Assembly (NCBI RefSeq): GCF_002239585.1
Contig: NZ_NDFH01000002.1
Location: 62,001 to 126,000, forward strand
Source of the DNA: Psychromonas sp. CD1
GTDB taxonomy: Bacteria > Pseudomonadota > Gammaproteobacteria > Enterobacterales > Psychromonadaceae
Length of the DNA stretch: 64,000 nucleotides
Direction: 5' to 3'
Part shown: piece by piece, positions 48,087-59,259 of the stretch
Numbering within the stretch: position 1 is the first letter of the stretch
Layout: each line of letters opens with the position of its first letter
Made by a program: the position numbers and the translations under genes
Notes under the pieces: model-generated
What the model was told of the DNA's origin: nothing
What the model saw: only the letters and a program-made list of their open reading frames with translations
The model's database searches: none

Positions 48087-48443
48087 ATGAGCAATATTTT
48101 ACAAGCAATTGAAAACGAACAGTTACGTACTGACATTCCTGTGTTCGCACAAGGCGACACAGTGATTGTACGTGTTCGCGTTAAAGAAGGTGAAAAAGAG
48201 CGTCTTCAAGCATTTGAAGGCGTTGTTATCGCTAAGCGTAACCGTGGTTTACATTCTTCTTTCACCGTTCGTAAAATCTCGAATGGAGAAGGTGTTGAGC
48301 GTGTATTCCAAACACATAGCCCACTTGTAGGAAGCGTTGAAGTTAAACGTCGTGGTGTGGTTCGCCAAGCTAAACTTTACTATTTACGTGAACTTACTGG
48401 TAAAGCTGCTCGAATCAAAGAAAAATTGGGTAAGAAAAAATAA
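48087..48443 (+). CDS. rplS: 50S ribosomal protein L19
   Basis: 118 residues (E. coli 115). It sits at the 30S-50S interface with L14. Blocks [41 protein letters not shown] and [19 protein letters not shown] are diagnostic. It is the last gene of the operon, followed by a terminator with a UUCG loop. Confidence 0.98.
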   Translation: MSNILQAIENEQLRTDIPVFAQGDTVIVRVRVKEGEKERLQAFEGVVIAKRNRGLHSSFTVRKISNGEGVERVFQTHSPLVGSVEVKRRGVVRQAKLYYLRELTGKAARIKEKLGKKK

Positions 48444-48462
48444 TTTATTCTTACTGCAATAT

Positions 48463-48490
48463 AAAAAACTCGCTTCGGCGAGTTTTTTTT
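48463..48490 (+). terminator. Rho-independent terminator after rplS
   Basis: An 11-bp stem (48463-48473 with 48478-48488) closed by a C(TTCG)G tetraloop and followed by a run of eight T (48483-48490). It is one of the strongest terminators in the window. Confidence 0.96.
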
Positions 48491-49064
48491 ATTATCCATT
48501 TGTTGTTTTTATGTAGATCGCATTATTTTAATAAAATATCGTGAATGTACTTTCTGTCAGCTTCAAATAAGAATATACGTATTTACCTCATATTCTCTTT
48601 TATTTCATTTCTACTCATATATGCTCTTATAGTATTTCATGTTGGTTATTAGTTTTTAAACCGTGTGTTTTCTAAAAACAATATTAAACCACCCTAAACA
48701 TTTGTGACTAAGACGCTATTTATTACACCTCACAGGACGAAGAATAAGTTCTCAATATATTTGGTGAAACCTTATCACGTATGCTCCATACGTGAATTAT
48801 CGTCAATTAAACTCATTGTGTATGTCTTGCGGTGTTCTTTGGTATTGGATATTAAGACGACTTTGTAATCACTTGATTCGATAAAAGAAAACAAGTATAT
48901 ATTGAGTGGGTCAACGTAAATTAAAAAATGAGTGGAGATTAGCGGTAGAATTTATAAAATAGTGGTCACTATGTTATTTTTTATGCCCGCTATGAGGGTA
49001 TGCAAAAGTTATGATAGTTCAGTCACTCGGCAATTTAAACGGAAGAGAGTGCGGCTGTAAATTT
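48491..49064. other. 574-nt intergenic stretch without a recognisable gene
   Basis: No open frame of meaningful length or known RNA is seen. Notable elements are a 9-bp perfect inverted repeat at 48775-48795 (TCACGTATG-CTC-CATACGTGA) and a 14-bp palindrome at 48959-48972 (ATAGTG-GT-CACTAT). The base composition is like that of the other intergenic regions. It could hold a small RNA, a decayed gene or a regulator site for the minus-strand kinase gene's 3' end. I see no IS ends. Confidence 0.5.
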
Positions 49065-51005
49065 TTAAATATCTGCACTTAGAAAAGTACAACGCGCACT
49101 TTTTATCTTTGTGTTTGATATGGGCAGAGTCACGATAAAGCGCGTGAACTCACCTAAACTCGATTCAACTTCAATATGACCATTATGACTGGTGACGATT
49201 TGAGAGCAGATATTAAGACCAATTCCTAATCCAAAATGACCTTTACGTTTTGTTGTATAATTGAGCTCAAATATCTTTTCTGCATGTATTTCATCGAGTC
49301 CTGGACCATCGTCCTCAATGATAACTTGTATGCACGGCTCTATTTGATGTGGGCAATATTTTGTTGTAATTGTTAGCTTTCCTTTCCCATCCGTTGCATC
49401 AATGGCATTCGCGATAATATTTGTCCATACTTGTTCTAATTCAATGGGGTAGCATTCAATGTTGGGTAATATTTGGTACTCTTTAATTACTTTATAGTTT
49501 TTTAATTTATTTTCAAAAATAATTAAGGTTTCTTCGAGTCCATCATGGATATTGGTTGCTTTACAAGTGGGATTATCTTGTCCTGCGTAATGTTTTAAGC
49601 TTTTCACGAGATCGGCAATACGTGTCGCACACACTTTATTATTACGTAAAATACAACCTACTTGATAAAATTTATCTAAGATAATAATACTTTTCTCTAA
49701 ATCTCGTCCGCATTCGAGAGGAATATAGGTTTCATCTAAATGCATACTTACCAGTTTTTTGGCTAAATTTTTGTTTTTTATTTTTTCTTTAAGAGTTTTT
49801 GTTCGGCGACGTAATTCGGAAGTAGAGAGGGGGATAAGAGTTAGTCCCTGTTGTAATGTTGCAAAGGACAACTTTGAAAATGCATTATCTTTTTGGGTGC
49901 TGAATAATACAGAAATTAATGCAGACAGGCTATCAGAGCCTCTTAAAATAGCACTAATAGGATTATTTAATTCATGTGCAACACCTGCTACTAATTGACC
50001 TAACACTGCCATTTTTTCACTTTGAATGAGCTGTTTATGTGCGGCATCGAGAGATTCAACACTTTCTTGTAGTGCGAGCTCCGCGCTAATACTATGTTGC
50101 AGGCGCCTATTAAAATGGCGAAGTAATAGATTGGTAAAAGGCGCGAGCAAAGAGACATTTGATTGTAATATATGATAGAAAATATTATGGCTTACTTTGA
50201 GAACTTCTGTTTCAACAACGGTGACACCAGTACTAAAACAGTTGTCGCCACTGATAAAAGACATTCCCCCGACCATTGAGCCTTTATTCATAGTAATAAT
50301 GTCTTTGCTTTTACCCAATGAATTCCGTTTTCTTAATATTACTTTTCCTTTACTTATAAACCATAAAAAATTGTTTTTTTCACCTTCTTTCGTGAGGAAA
50401 TGGTTGGCTGCGTAGGTTCGGATCACCTGATTTTGATCGTTATCTTTGAATATTTTGTATAATGATTGAATAACTAGTGTAGATAACTCGTTATCACTAT
50501 AGAGCGAATAATCGAGAAAACGATCTTGAAAAGTGGATAAATTAGTCGATGTGCTCTTTTGTATATTGAGTATATTTTTCTTTATTTTTTCTAAAGGAAT
50601 ATGCGTATCCGGAGTGGATTTTTCTACCTTCAGTTTATATAAATAAAACTGTGTTGCAATCAATGTTTTTAATATAGATCGTTTATATGGCAAGGTAAAA
50701 AAATAATCTATTTGTTGTTCATTAATCAAAGAGATTAGATTGTTGCAACAGGGATTTTTGGTGTAAACTATTTTACGAATTGAAGGATCTTTAATTAAGC
50801 TAAAAAAACTATTAGCATCACCATCACTTAAATTTTGCGCACAAAGAATAATTACAATCGGACGCTTTGCAATCAATAATTTCCCTAATGCTTCCTTTTT
50901 TGTTTTCGCGCTTATTAGATGTAAAACGACTGTAGAAGAGAGCAAATCTTGTTGTATCTGCGTTTGTTGCTGTTTATCGCTATCGACACAAAGGATAGTT
51001 AGCAT
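49065..51005 (-). CDS. Histidine kinase with degenerate receiver and cNMP-binding-like domains
   Basis: 646 residues with three parts. Residues 1-125 look like a receiver domain (ILCVDSD), but the phosphoacceptor Asp is replaced (IILCAQNLSDGD at 53-64) and the conserved Lys is replaced (FTLPYK near 106), so it is probably not phosphorylated. Residues 165-295 resemble a cyclic-nucleotide-binding fold (FISKGKVILRK, GGMSFISGDNCFSTG), with the usual Glu and Arg of the phosphate cassette missing. A coiled coil precedes the kinase core: H-box GVAHELNNP (His344), NIIANAIDATDG, DDGPGLDE and GLGIGLNIC. No membrane segment is seen, so it is cytosolic. No response regulator is adjacent. Confidence 0.87.
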   Translation of the reverse strand: MLTILCVDSDKQQQTQIQQDLLSSTVVLHLISAKTKKEALGKLLIAKRPIVIILCAQNLSDGDANSFFSLIKDPSIRKIVYTKNPCCNNLISLINEQQIDYFFTLPYKRSILKTLIATQFYLYKLKVEKSTPDTHIPLEKIKKNILNIQKSTSTNLSTFQDRFLDYSLYSDNELSTLVIQSLYKIFKDNDQNQVIRTYAANHFLTKEGEKNNFLWFISKGKVILRKRNSLGKSKDIITMNKGSMVGGMSFISGDNCFSTGVTVVETEVLKVSHNIFYHILQSNVSLLAPFTNLLLRHFNRRLQHSISAELALQESVESLDAAHKQLIQSEKMAVLGQLVAGVAHELNNPISAILRGSDSLSALISVLFSTQKDNAFSKLSFATLQQGLTLIPLSTSELRRRTKTLKEKIKNKNLAKKLVSMHLDETYIPLECGRDLEKSIIILDKFYQVGCILRNNKVCATRIADLVKSLKHYAGQDNPTCKATNIHDGLEETLIIFENKLKNYKVIKEYQILPNIECYPIELEQVWTNIIANAIDATDGKGKLTITTKYCPHQIEPCIQVIIEDDGPGLDEIHAEKIFELNYTTKRKGHFGLGIGLNICSQIVTSHNGHIEVESSLGEFTRFIVTLPISNTKIKSARCTFLSADI

Positions 51006-51247
51006 TTCTTCTCCAGTGATTTTTATTTGATTTGATGTTCTTTGATTTTCTTTGTTTTGTGTATCTTAGTCAATAGTCGCAATGGGTAATTCGTAAAAAT
51101 GTGATAACCTTGGCGTTTATACATAAATATAGGCATATTTATGTATCGTTTGTGCGTTCCTCTATGATATGTATTCAGGGATTATTTTTACTAAGTAAAA
51201 GCGCCGATGTATACGGGAATATAAACTCATTTAAAGTAAGAGAAAAC

Positions 51248-52684
51248 ATGAAAATTACATTACCAGAATATGAAAAAGCTCAAGTGTTAGTGGTTGGCGA
51301 TGTCATGTTAGATCGTTATTGGCAGGGCTCTACCGTGAGGATTTCACCCGAAGCCCCTGTACCTGTAGTTAAAGTTGAAAAAATAGAAGAGCGTCCGGGT
51401 GGCGCTGCCAATGTTGCATTAAATGTAGCAGCGTTAGGCTCTAAAGTTACACTCATTGGTTTAGTTGGTGAGGATGAGGCTGCGATAGTGTTAAAAAATG
51501 GATTAGAATCGGTACATGTTATTACTGATTTTGTAACATTAGCGCAGTTTCCTACCATTACAAAATTACGTGTACTCAGTCGTAATCAGCAATTATTACG
51601 TTTAGATTTTGAAGAAGGCTTTCACGATGTAGATAGCGCCCCATTGCTTAAAAAAATGCAACAGGGGCTCACGGCAAATGTTGGTGTCGTTATTTTATCG
51701 GATTATAATAAAGGCTCTTTAGCAGACGTTCAAAAAATGATCAAGCTTGCTAGGAAATATGCAGTACCTGTATTGGTTGATCCCAAAGGTAGCGACTTTG
51801 AAAAATACCGAGGTGCGACATTATTAACGCCTAATTTATCTGAATTTGAAGCGGTGGTTGGGGCGTGTAAGAACGCGCAAGAAATTGTTGATAAAGCTCG
51901 ATGCTTAATTGACAAATTGGATATTGACGCTTTATTAGTAACGCGCAGTGAAAATGGAATGACATTAATTCGTAAAGGAAAAGATCCTTTTCATTTAGTG
52001 ACACAAGCACAAGAAGTATTTGATGTTACGGGTGCTGGAGATACAGTGATTTCTGTTTTAGCCACCTCATTGGCGGCCGGAAGTTCTTTTGAGCATGCTT
52101 GTACGTTAGCGAATGCGGCAGCTGGCGTCGTCGTGGGTAAAATGGGTACTTCTACGGTTAATACTATTGAATTAGCCAATGCCGTTTATAGTCAACAAGA
52201 GATAGGTTTTGGTGTCCTTAATGAAGAGCAATTAACTTTAGCGGTTAAACTTGCACAACATAGAGGAGAAAAAGTTATCATGACAAACGGTTGTTTTGAT
52301 ATTTTACATGCAGGTCATGTCTCTTATCTTAATAGTGCTCGTGAGCAAGGACAGCGTTTAATTGTTGCGGTTAATAGTGATGCATCGGTGCGCGTACTAA
52401 AAGGTACTGGCCGACCTGTAAACTCAGTCGATCGTCGGATGGCTGTTCTAGCGGGATTGGGGGCGGTAGATTGGGTGATTGAATTTAGTGAAAAAACACC
52501 ACAGCGTTTGATTGCACATTTATTACCGGATATGTTAGTCAAAGGCGGAGATTATAAAATTGAAGAGATTGCAGGTGGTGCAGAAGTGATTGCTAATGGC
52601 GGTACGGTGCGTGTTTTACAATTTGAAGACGGTTGCTCTACTTCACAGATAATTGATAGTATTCGTAATAATATGCATGACTAG
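51248..52684 (+). CDS. hldE: Bifunctional heptose-7-phosphate kinase / heptose-1-phosphate adenylyltransferase
   Basis: 478 residues (E. coli 477). The N-terminal ribokinase-type domain (about 1-320) makes D-glycero-beta-D-manno-heptose 1,7-bisphosphate; the family end motif is [15 protein letters not shown]. The C-terminal nucleotidyltransferase domain (about 345-478; [17 protein letters not shown]) adds AMP to the 1-phosphate. Both serve ADP-heptose synthesis for the LPS inner core. The ATG at 51248 matches the E. coli N-terminus region ([15 protein letters not shown]), so the longer in-frame start is rejected. The gene lies divergent to the kinase gene and convergent to tolC. Confidence 0.97.
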   Translation: MKITLPEYEKAQVLVVGDVMLDRYWQGSTVRISPEAPVPVVKVEKIEERPGGAANVALNVAALGSKVTLIGLVGEDEAAIVLKNGLESVHVITDFVTLAQFPTITKLRVLSRNQQLLRLDFEEGFHDVDSAPLLKKMQQGLTANVGVVILSDYNKGSLADVQKMIKLARKYAVPVLVDPKGSDFEKYRGATLLTPNLSEFEAVVGACKNAQEIVDKARCLIDKLDIDALLVTRSENGMTLIRKGKDPFHLVTQAQEVFDVTGAGDTVISVLATSLAAGSSFEHACTLANAAAGVVVGKMGTSTVNTIELANAVYSQQEIGFGVLNEEQLTLAVKLAQHRGEKVIMTNGCFDILHAGHVSYLNSAREQGQRLIVAVNSDASVRVLKGTGRPVNSVDRRMAVLAGLGAVDWVIEFSEKTPQRLIAHLLPDMLVKGGDYKIEEIAGGAEVIANGGTVRVLQFEDGCSTSQIIDSIRNNMHD

Positions 52685-52704
52685 ATATTTTTTGATTTTA
52701 GAGT

Positions 52705-52732
52705 AAAAAAGGAAGCTATTGCTTCCTTTTTT
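52705..52732. terminator. Bidirectional terminator between hldE and tolC
   Basis: Twelve-base arms (52705-52716 and 52721-52732, A6-GGAAGC with GCTTCC-T6) with a TATT loop. Six A on one side and six T on the other let it end both hldE and tolC transcripts. Part of it has been duplicated just downstream. Confidence 0.92.
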
Positions 52733-52782
52733 ATACAGAATAAAAAGAGCTATTGCTTCCTTTTTTTATACAGAATAAAAAG
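52714..52782. repeat. Tandem duplication of 34/35 bp across the hldE terminator
   Basis: 52714-52747 is repeated at 52748-52782. The copies differ only by one extra T in the T-run. Each holds the right arm of the terminator and the sequence ATACAGAATAAAAAG. The second copy keeps only a 3-bp stem, so it is probably not a working terminator. Confidence 0.93.
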
Positions 52783-52792
52783 AGACTAGTCA

Positions 52793-54121
52793 TTATGTAT
52801 TTGGTGTAGTACTTGCAATTAAGCCTGAAGATATATCTTTTATGTCTTGTATTGACAGGGTGCCTGCTGAATTTTTTAGTTGTAATTGACTTAAAATATA
52901 ATCATAACGAGCATTAGCAAGTAAGTCCTCAGATTCGAATAGTTTACGTGTGGCGTCGAGTACATCTACAATGGTGCGCGTACCTACCTCAAAACCGGCT
53001 TTCGTGGCTTCCAAAGCGCTCTTTGAAGATATAACCGTTTGCTCATAAGCTAGAATAGAACTAATAGAAGCACGAACATTATTATAACCACTTTTTATCG
53101 AAGCATTAATACTGCGATATGATTGAACTAAATCCTCACTGGCCATCACATAGGTATATTTAGCTTGTTTTACTAATGAACTGGTTTTTCCTCCCGTGTA
53201 TATTGGCAAGTTGAATTCAAGCCCAACACTGACATTACTCATCTCAATATCAGACCTTGTCGCCACATTGTCGTAGCTTGTATTGTTGTATCCGATACTT
53301 GCACTTAAATCAAGAGTCGGTTGATGGCCTGTTTGTGCTAATTTTATTTGCATTTGTGCAAGATCTTTAACAATACGTTTTTCATGTAAAAGGAGATTAT
53401 TTTCCAATGCTTTATGTTGCCAAAGCTGAATCTTACCTTCTACGGGAGAAGCTGAAAATGTTAGCGTATTGAGTAAGTCAATTTTGTTGATCTCTGCACC
53501 GGTTAATTCACGTAACGCATAAAATGAATTCATTAATTTATTTTTTGCTTTGATAAGATCTGCATTTGTTCTGTCATATTCAGCTTGTGCTTCATGTACA
53601 TCTGTAATTGCAATGAGACCGACATCAAAACGTTGTTTTGTTTGCTCTAATTGGCGAGCAACCGCGAGTTTATTAGCGGAGACAGATATAACGCTTTGGT
53701 TTGCGCGTAGCACATCAAAGTATATCGAACTAGTACGCAAGATGAGATTTTGTTGTGCATAACCATAAATTGCAGCGTATTGTGTGGCTTGTAGTTCTGC
53801 TAGATCAAGCTCTTTCCAATATGAACTGTTATAAATGGATTGGCTAAGAGATAAGTTTGCACCATATTGGGTATTTGAGTTGATATCATCTTTATCTTTA
53901 GTTTGTGCCGCATTTAAACCAAAGCCTATTTGTGGTAAAAGAGCCGCATTTGAAGTACTTACTTTTTCAAGGTACATATCATATTGAGCTTTGCTTTTTT
54001 GAATAACAGGATCTTGTAGCTGTGCGGTTTCATAAATGTTCAGTAAATTATCGGCACTAACGATAGAATTAAAGCTTGTTAATGCAATAAATGTTGCAAG
54101 CGTTAATTGTTTAATTTTCAT
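52793..54121 (-). CDS. tolC: Outer-membrane efflux channel TolC
   Basis: 442 residues from the ATG at 54121 (AGGA 9 nt before it; a TTG three codons upstream is less likely). It has a signal peptide ending SIVSA and then the two-fold repeated beta/alpha-barrel sequence with NLLNIYETAQLQDPVIQKSKAQ-type residues 23-45 and EVGTRTIVDVLDATRKLF, the signature of TolC channels. It is shorter than E. coli TolC (about 493) at the C-terminus. It exports drugs and proteins with RND and ABC partners, so it is a likely partner for the RND pump at 34601. The divergent arrangement with nudF is as in E. coli. Confidence 0.93.
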   Translation of the reverse strand: MKIKQLTLATFIALTSFNSIVSADNLLNIYETAQLQDPVIQKSKAQYDMYLEKVSTSNAALLPQIGFGLNAAQTKDKDDINSNTQYGANLSLSQSIYNSSYWKELDLAELQATQYAAIYGYAQQNLILRTSSIYFDVLRANQSVISVSANKLAVARQLEQTKQRFDVGLIAITDVHEAQAEYDRTNADLIKAKNKLMNSFYALRELTGAEINKIDLLNTLTFSASPVEGKIQLWQHKALENNLLLHEKRIVKDLAQMQIKLAQTGHQPTLDLSASIGYNNTSYDNVATRSDIEMSNVSVGLEFNLPIYTGGKTSSLVKQAKYTYVMASEDLVQSYRSINASIKSGYNNVRASISSILAYEQTVISSKSALEATKAGFEVGTRTIVDVLDATRKLFESEDLLANARYDYILSQLQLKNSAGTLSIQDIKDISSGLIASTTPNT

Positions 54122-54212
54122 GGTATACAATCCTACTGTATAAGCTAATCAAGAAAGATGAATCAGCTTAGAATAAATAAATTTAAACTAGAATTTAGGA
54201 GATTAGCAGAAA

Positions 54213-54854
54213 ATGAACGAACATTCATTTATTAGTTGCAATGATTTTAGCGGTTATACAAAAGCTGATGTTAAAATTATAAAAAAAGAGTCGTTATATA
54301 AAGGTTTCTTTCAATGTAACAAATACACTTTGCAGCATAAATTATTCTCTGGCGATTGGAGTGCTGTCATTGAGCGAGAATTTTTTGAACGCGGTAATGC
54401 AGCTGCCGTATTAGCCTATGACTTTGAAAAAGACTGTGTCATTTTAATTGAACAATTTCGTTTTGGCGCATTAGGAGGGAAACAATCGCCTTGGTTACTT
54501 GAATTGGTAGCTGGAATGATTGACGAGGGGGAGTCGGCGCATGATGTTGTGCACCGAGAAGCTTTTGAAGAAGCGGGGCTGAGACTCCTCTCTTGTCAAT
54601 TTATCATGAATTATTTAGTCAGCCCGGGTGGTTCGACAGAGCAAGTTGCATTATTTATTGCTAATGTTGAAAGTCAGGGCGTTGAAGGGGTTTATGGGTT
54701 AACTGAAGAGTCCGAAGATATTCGAGTGCATGTTATCCCTCGAAAAGTCGCGTATCAATGGGTTGTTGAAGGTAAAATTAATAATGCAATGACGGTAATA
54801 GCTTTGCAATGGTTAGAATTGAATAAAAAACTTTTCAAAGTCCAATTAGATTAA
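54213..54854 (+). CDS. nudF: ADP-ribose pyrophosphatase
   Basis: 213 residues (E. coli 209). A Nudix hydrolase cleaving ADP-ribose to AMP and ribose 5-phosphate. The Nudix box is at residues 101-123 (GMIDEGESAHDVVHREAFEE, then AGL), with the conserved PWLLELVAG before it and the YLVSPGGSTEQVALFIA block of the ADP-ribose family after it. It is the first gene of the nudF-cpdA-yqiA-parE cluster and divergent from tolC, as in E. coli. Confidence 0.94.
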   Translation: MNEHSFISCNDFSGYTKADVKIIKKESLYKGFFQCNKYTLQHKLFSGDWSAVIEREFFERGNAAAVLAYDFEKDCVILIEQFRFGALGGKQSPWLLELVAGMIDEGESAHDVVHREAFEEAGLRLLSCQFIMNYLVSPGGSTEQVALFIANVESQGVEGVYGLTEESEDIRVHVIPRKVAYQWVVEGKINNAMTVIALQWLELNKKLFKVQLD

Positions 54855-55128
54855 CATTTTCAATGTTTAGTTTTTTATTATTGTTGTGTAGATGTTAATG
54901 TTGACGATATCTAAGTTGTTTTTTAGAAAAAGCGTGATATTGGGATGTGTACGCATAAGATATAAAATAAAGATCCACGGCTTGAGTAAGGTACAAATCT
55001 CATCGTTGTTCTTTTTTATTATTCAGGGAACTTTTCATGTCGATCATGTGACAAATAAGAATAACCAAAACGTTTTTTTAATATCGAATAAGCGAATTTT
55101 GATCATAACGGGTATAAAATAAGTATAT
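54855..55128. other. Gap where yqiB would be expected
   Basis: In E. coli, yqiB (DUF1249, about 140 residues) lies between nudF and cpdA. Here the 274 nt are too short for it, and I see no DUF1249 sequence in any frame. A 76-codon frame at 54892-55122 has no recognisable similarity and no good ribosome-binding site. The gene has been lost or moved. Confidence 0.55.
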
Positions 55129-55956
55129 ATGTATAAAATAAGCGCACCTCTGCAGACTGATAAACAAGGTAATGTATCGGTATTACAAATTACTGATACA
55201 CATCTATTTTCTGATACAGAGCATCAGCTTCTGGGTATAAAAACAGCAAAAAGTTTTAGTGCCGTTGTGGAACTTGCCAGTAAGGATGCACCTTTTTGTC
55301 AAGCAATACTCGCAACGGGAGACTTAACGCAAGATCATTCTGCACAATCTTATGTAACATTTAGTCGCGAAATTAAAAAGTTAAACTTACCGTGTTATTG
55401 GCTCCCGGGTAATCACGATATGCAGTCAGTGATGTTGCCAAGTCTTTTAGAAGAAGGTTTTGCTCAGATTAAATTATTGTGCAGTAAATACTGGAACATT
55501 ATCTTATTAGATTCGCAACTTAAAAATAGGGCACATGGAAGGTTAAATATTCAACAATTAGATTTTTTACAAAGTATATTAGCGAATGAGCCAGATAAAT
55601 ATACGCTTATTTGTGTACATCATCATGTATTACCAGTAGGTAGTATTTGGCTTGATCAGCATATTCTAAAAAACAATCAAGACTTTTTAGACATTATACA
55701 ACCTTTTAAAAACGTGCAAGCAGTCTTGTCTGGACATGTGCATCAAGCAAAAGAAATAGATTTTAAGGGTGTCACTTTTTACACCTCACCATCCACATGT
55801 GTACAGTTTAAACCGGATAGTAAAGATTTTACTTTAGATTGTACGGCGCCAGGATATCGATACTTATCGTTACGTAAAAATGGCACGATCACAACACGAG
55901 TCGAACGCGTCAATAGAGGTATTTTTAATGTAGATATATCCTCTAAGGGTTATTAA
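55129..55956 (+). CDS. cpdA: 3',5'-cyclic-AMP phosphodiesterase
   Basis: 275 residues, the same length as E. coli CpdA. A calcineurin-like metallophosphoesterase with all metal motifs: QITDTHLF, GDLTQDHS, LPGNHD, CVHHHVLP and SGHVHQ. It breaks down cAMP and so tunes CRP activity. Its TAA overlaps the yqiA ATG by one base, so the two are translationally coupled. Confidence 0.95.
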   Translation: MYKISAPLQTDKQGNVSVLQITDTHLFSDTEHQLLGIKTAKSFSAVVELASKDAPFCQAILATGDLTQDHSAQSYVTFSREIKKLNLPCYWLPGNHDMQSVMLPSLLEEGFAQIKLLCSKYWNIILLDSQLKNRAHGRLNIQQLDFLQSILANEPDKYTLICVHHHVLPVGSIWLDQHILKNNQDFLDIIQPFKNVQAVLSGHVHQAKEIDFKGVTFYTSPSTCVQFKPDSKDFTLDCTAPGYRYLSLRKNGTITTRVERVNRGIFNVDISSKGY

Positions 55957-56531
55957 TGCGTAAAATATTAATTGCCTTGCATGGTTTTCATAGTTCCCCC
56001 AAGTCTTTGAAAGTGCAACAAATGCAGGCATATATCCATCAAAATCATGCTGATATTGTATTTGTTTGCCCACAACTTCCCTGTTTACCCCAGCAAGTTT
56101 GGCATTTGTTATGTGCACTGATAACGCAATATAAAAATGCACAGATAGGACTAATGGGAAGCTCCTTGGGTGGTTATTTTGCAATGAAACTCGCACATGA
56201 GTATGCATTAAAAACGATTTTGATTAATCCTGTTGTGAAGAATAATATCTTTCATGCGCACATGGGACAACAACGCCACCCCTGCACAGGGGAAGCATAT
56301 AATATTGATAAGCATTATATACATCAGCTAAAAGCATTAGAGGTAAAAATGCTGAGTATGCCGAAAAATATTTGGCTATTACAACAAGAAGGAGATGAAG
56401 TACTGGATCACCGTTATGCAAAAGTGAAATATTCTTCTTGTAAAACTACATCAGAAAAAGGTGGTGATCATAGTTTTATTGGTTTTGAGCGTTTTATTCC
56501 AGATATTGTTGAGTTTCTTTTTCCACGTTAA
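55956..56531 (+). CDS. yqiA: YqiA-type alpha/beta-hydrolase esterase
   Basis: 191 residues (E. coli 193). The oxyanion-type start LIALHGFHSSPKS, the nucleophile elbow GSSLGGYFA and a late His in KGGDHSFIGFERF give the catalytic triad. E. coli YqiA has esterase activity on short acyl and palmitoyl-CoA substrates; its physiological role is unknown. It is coupled to cpdA and precedes parE. Confidence 0.92.
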   Translation: MRKILIALHGFHSSPKSLKVQQMQAYIHQNHADIVFVCPQLPCLPQQVWHLLCALITQYKNAQIGLMGSSLGGYFAMKLAHEYALKTILINPVVKNNIFHAHMGQQRHPCTGEAYNIDKHYIHQLKALEVKMLSMPKNIWLLQQEGDEVLDHRYAKVKYSSCKTTSEKGGDHSFIGFERFIPDIVEFLFPR

Positions 56532-58769
<2,238 letters not shown>

Positions 58770-58816
58770 TTATTTGTTTTATCTTGTATTATCATACCGC
58801 TAAGAGGCTTAATATT

Positions 58817-59245
58817 ATGTCGTTACAAAGAACGTTATCTATTATAAAACCGGATGCTGTTTCTAACATGTTGCTTGGAAAAATCATTGCGCGGTTTGAA
58901 AATGCACAATTAATACCGGTTGCAATAAAAATGTTACATTTAACAAAAGAGCAAGCTGAAGGTTTTTATGCCGAACATCAAGGAAAAGATTTTTTTGAAA
59001 ATTTAGTTGAATTTATGATCTCTGGCCCTATTCTTGTTTTAGTCTTACAAGGTGAAAATGCAATTGAGCATTATCGTCATGAAATAGGCAATACTGATCC
59101 TGTGAATGCATTAGCTGGAACTATTCGAGCTGATTTTGCAGAATCAAAGAGTTGTAATGCGGTGCATGGATCAGATAGTCTTGAGTCAGCATCGAGAGAG
59201 ATTGCATACTTTTTTAATGATAATGAAATCTGCCCCCCTCGTTAA
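58817..59245 (+). CDS. ndk: Nucleoside diphosphate kinase
   Basis: 142 residues (E. coli 143). It balances nucleoside triphosphate pools by transferring phosphate through a His intermediate. The start [14 protein letters not shown] and the active-site [20 protein letters not shown] are diagnostic, with the phospho-His inside NAVHGSD. The ATG at 58817 has AGAGG in front; a longer in-frame start inside parE is rejected. Confidence 0.97.
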   Translation: MSLQRTLSIIKPDAVSNMLLGKIIARFENAQLIPVAIKMLHLTKEQAEGFYAEHQGKDFFENLVEFMISGPILVLVLQGENAIEHYRHEIGNTDPVNALAGTIRADFAESKSCNAVHGSDSLESASREIAYFFNDNEICPPR

Positions 59246-59259
59246 TTAGTGGAATAAAA

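Noticed and set aside
54213-54228. ATGAACGAACATTCAT at the nudF start as a second operator for the efflux regulator near tolC
   Set aside because: The half-sites resemble the palindrome at 39424 but are spaced differently and overlap coding sequence; evidence is too weak.
54892-55122. 76-codon frame between nudF and cpdA
   Set aside because: No recognisable family, no good ribosome-binding site and low-complexity composition.
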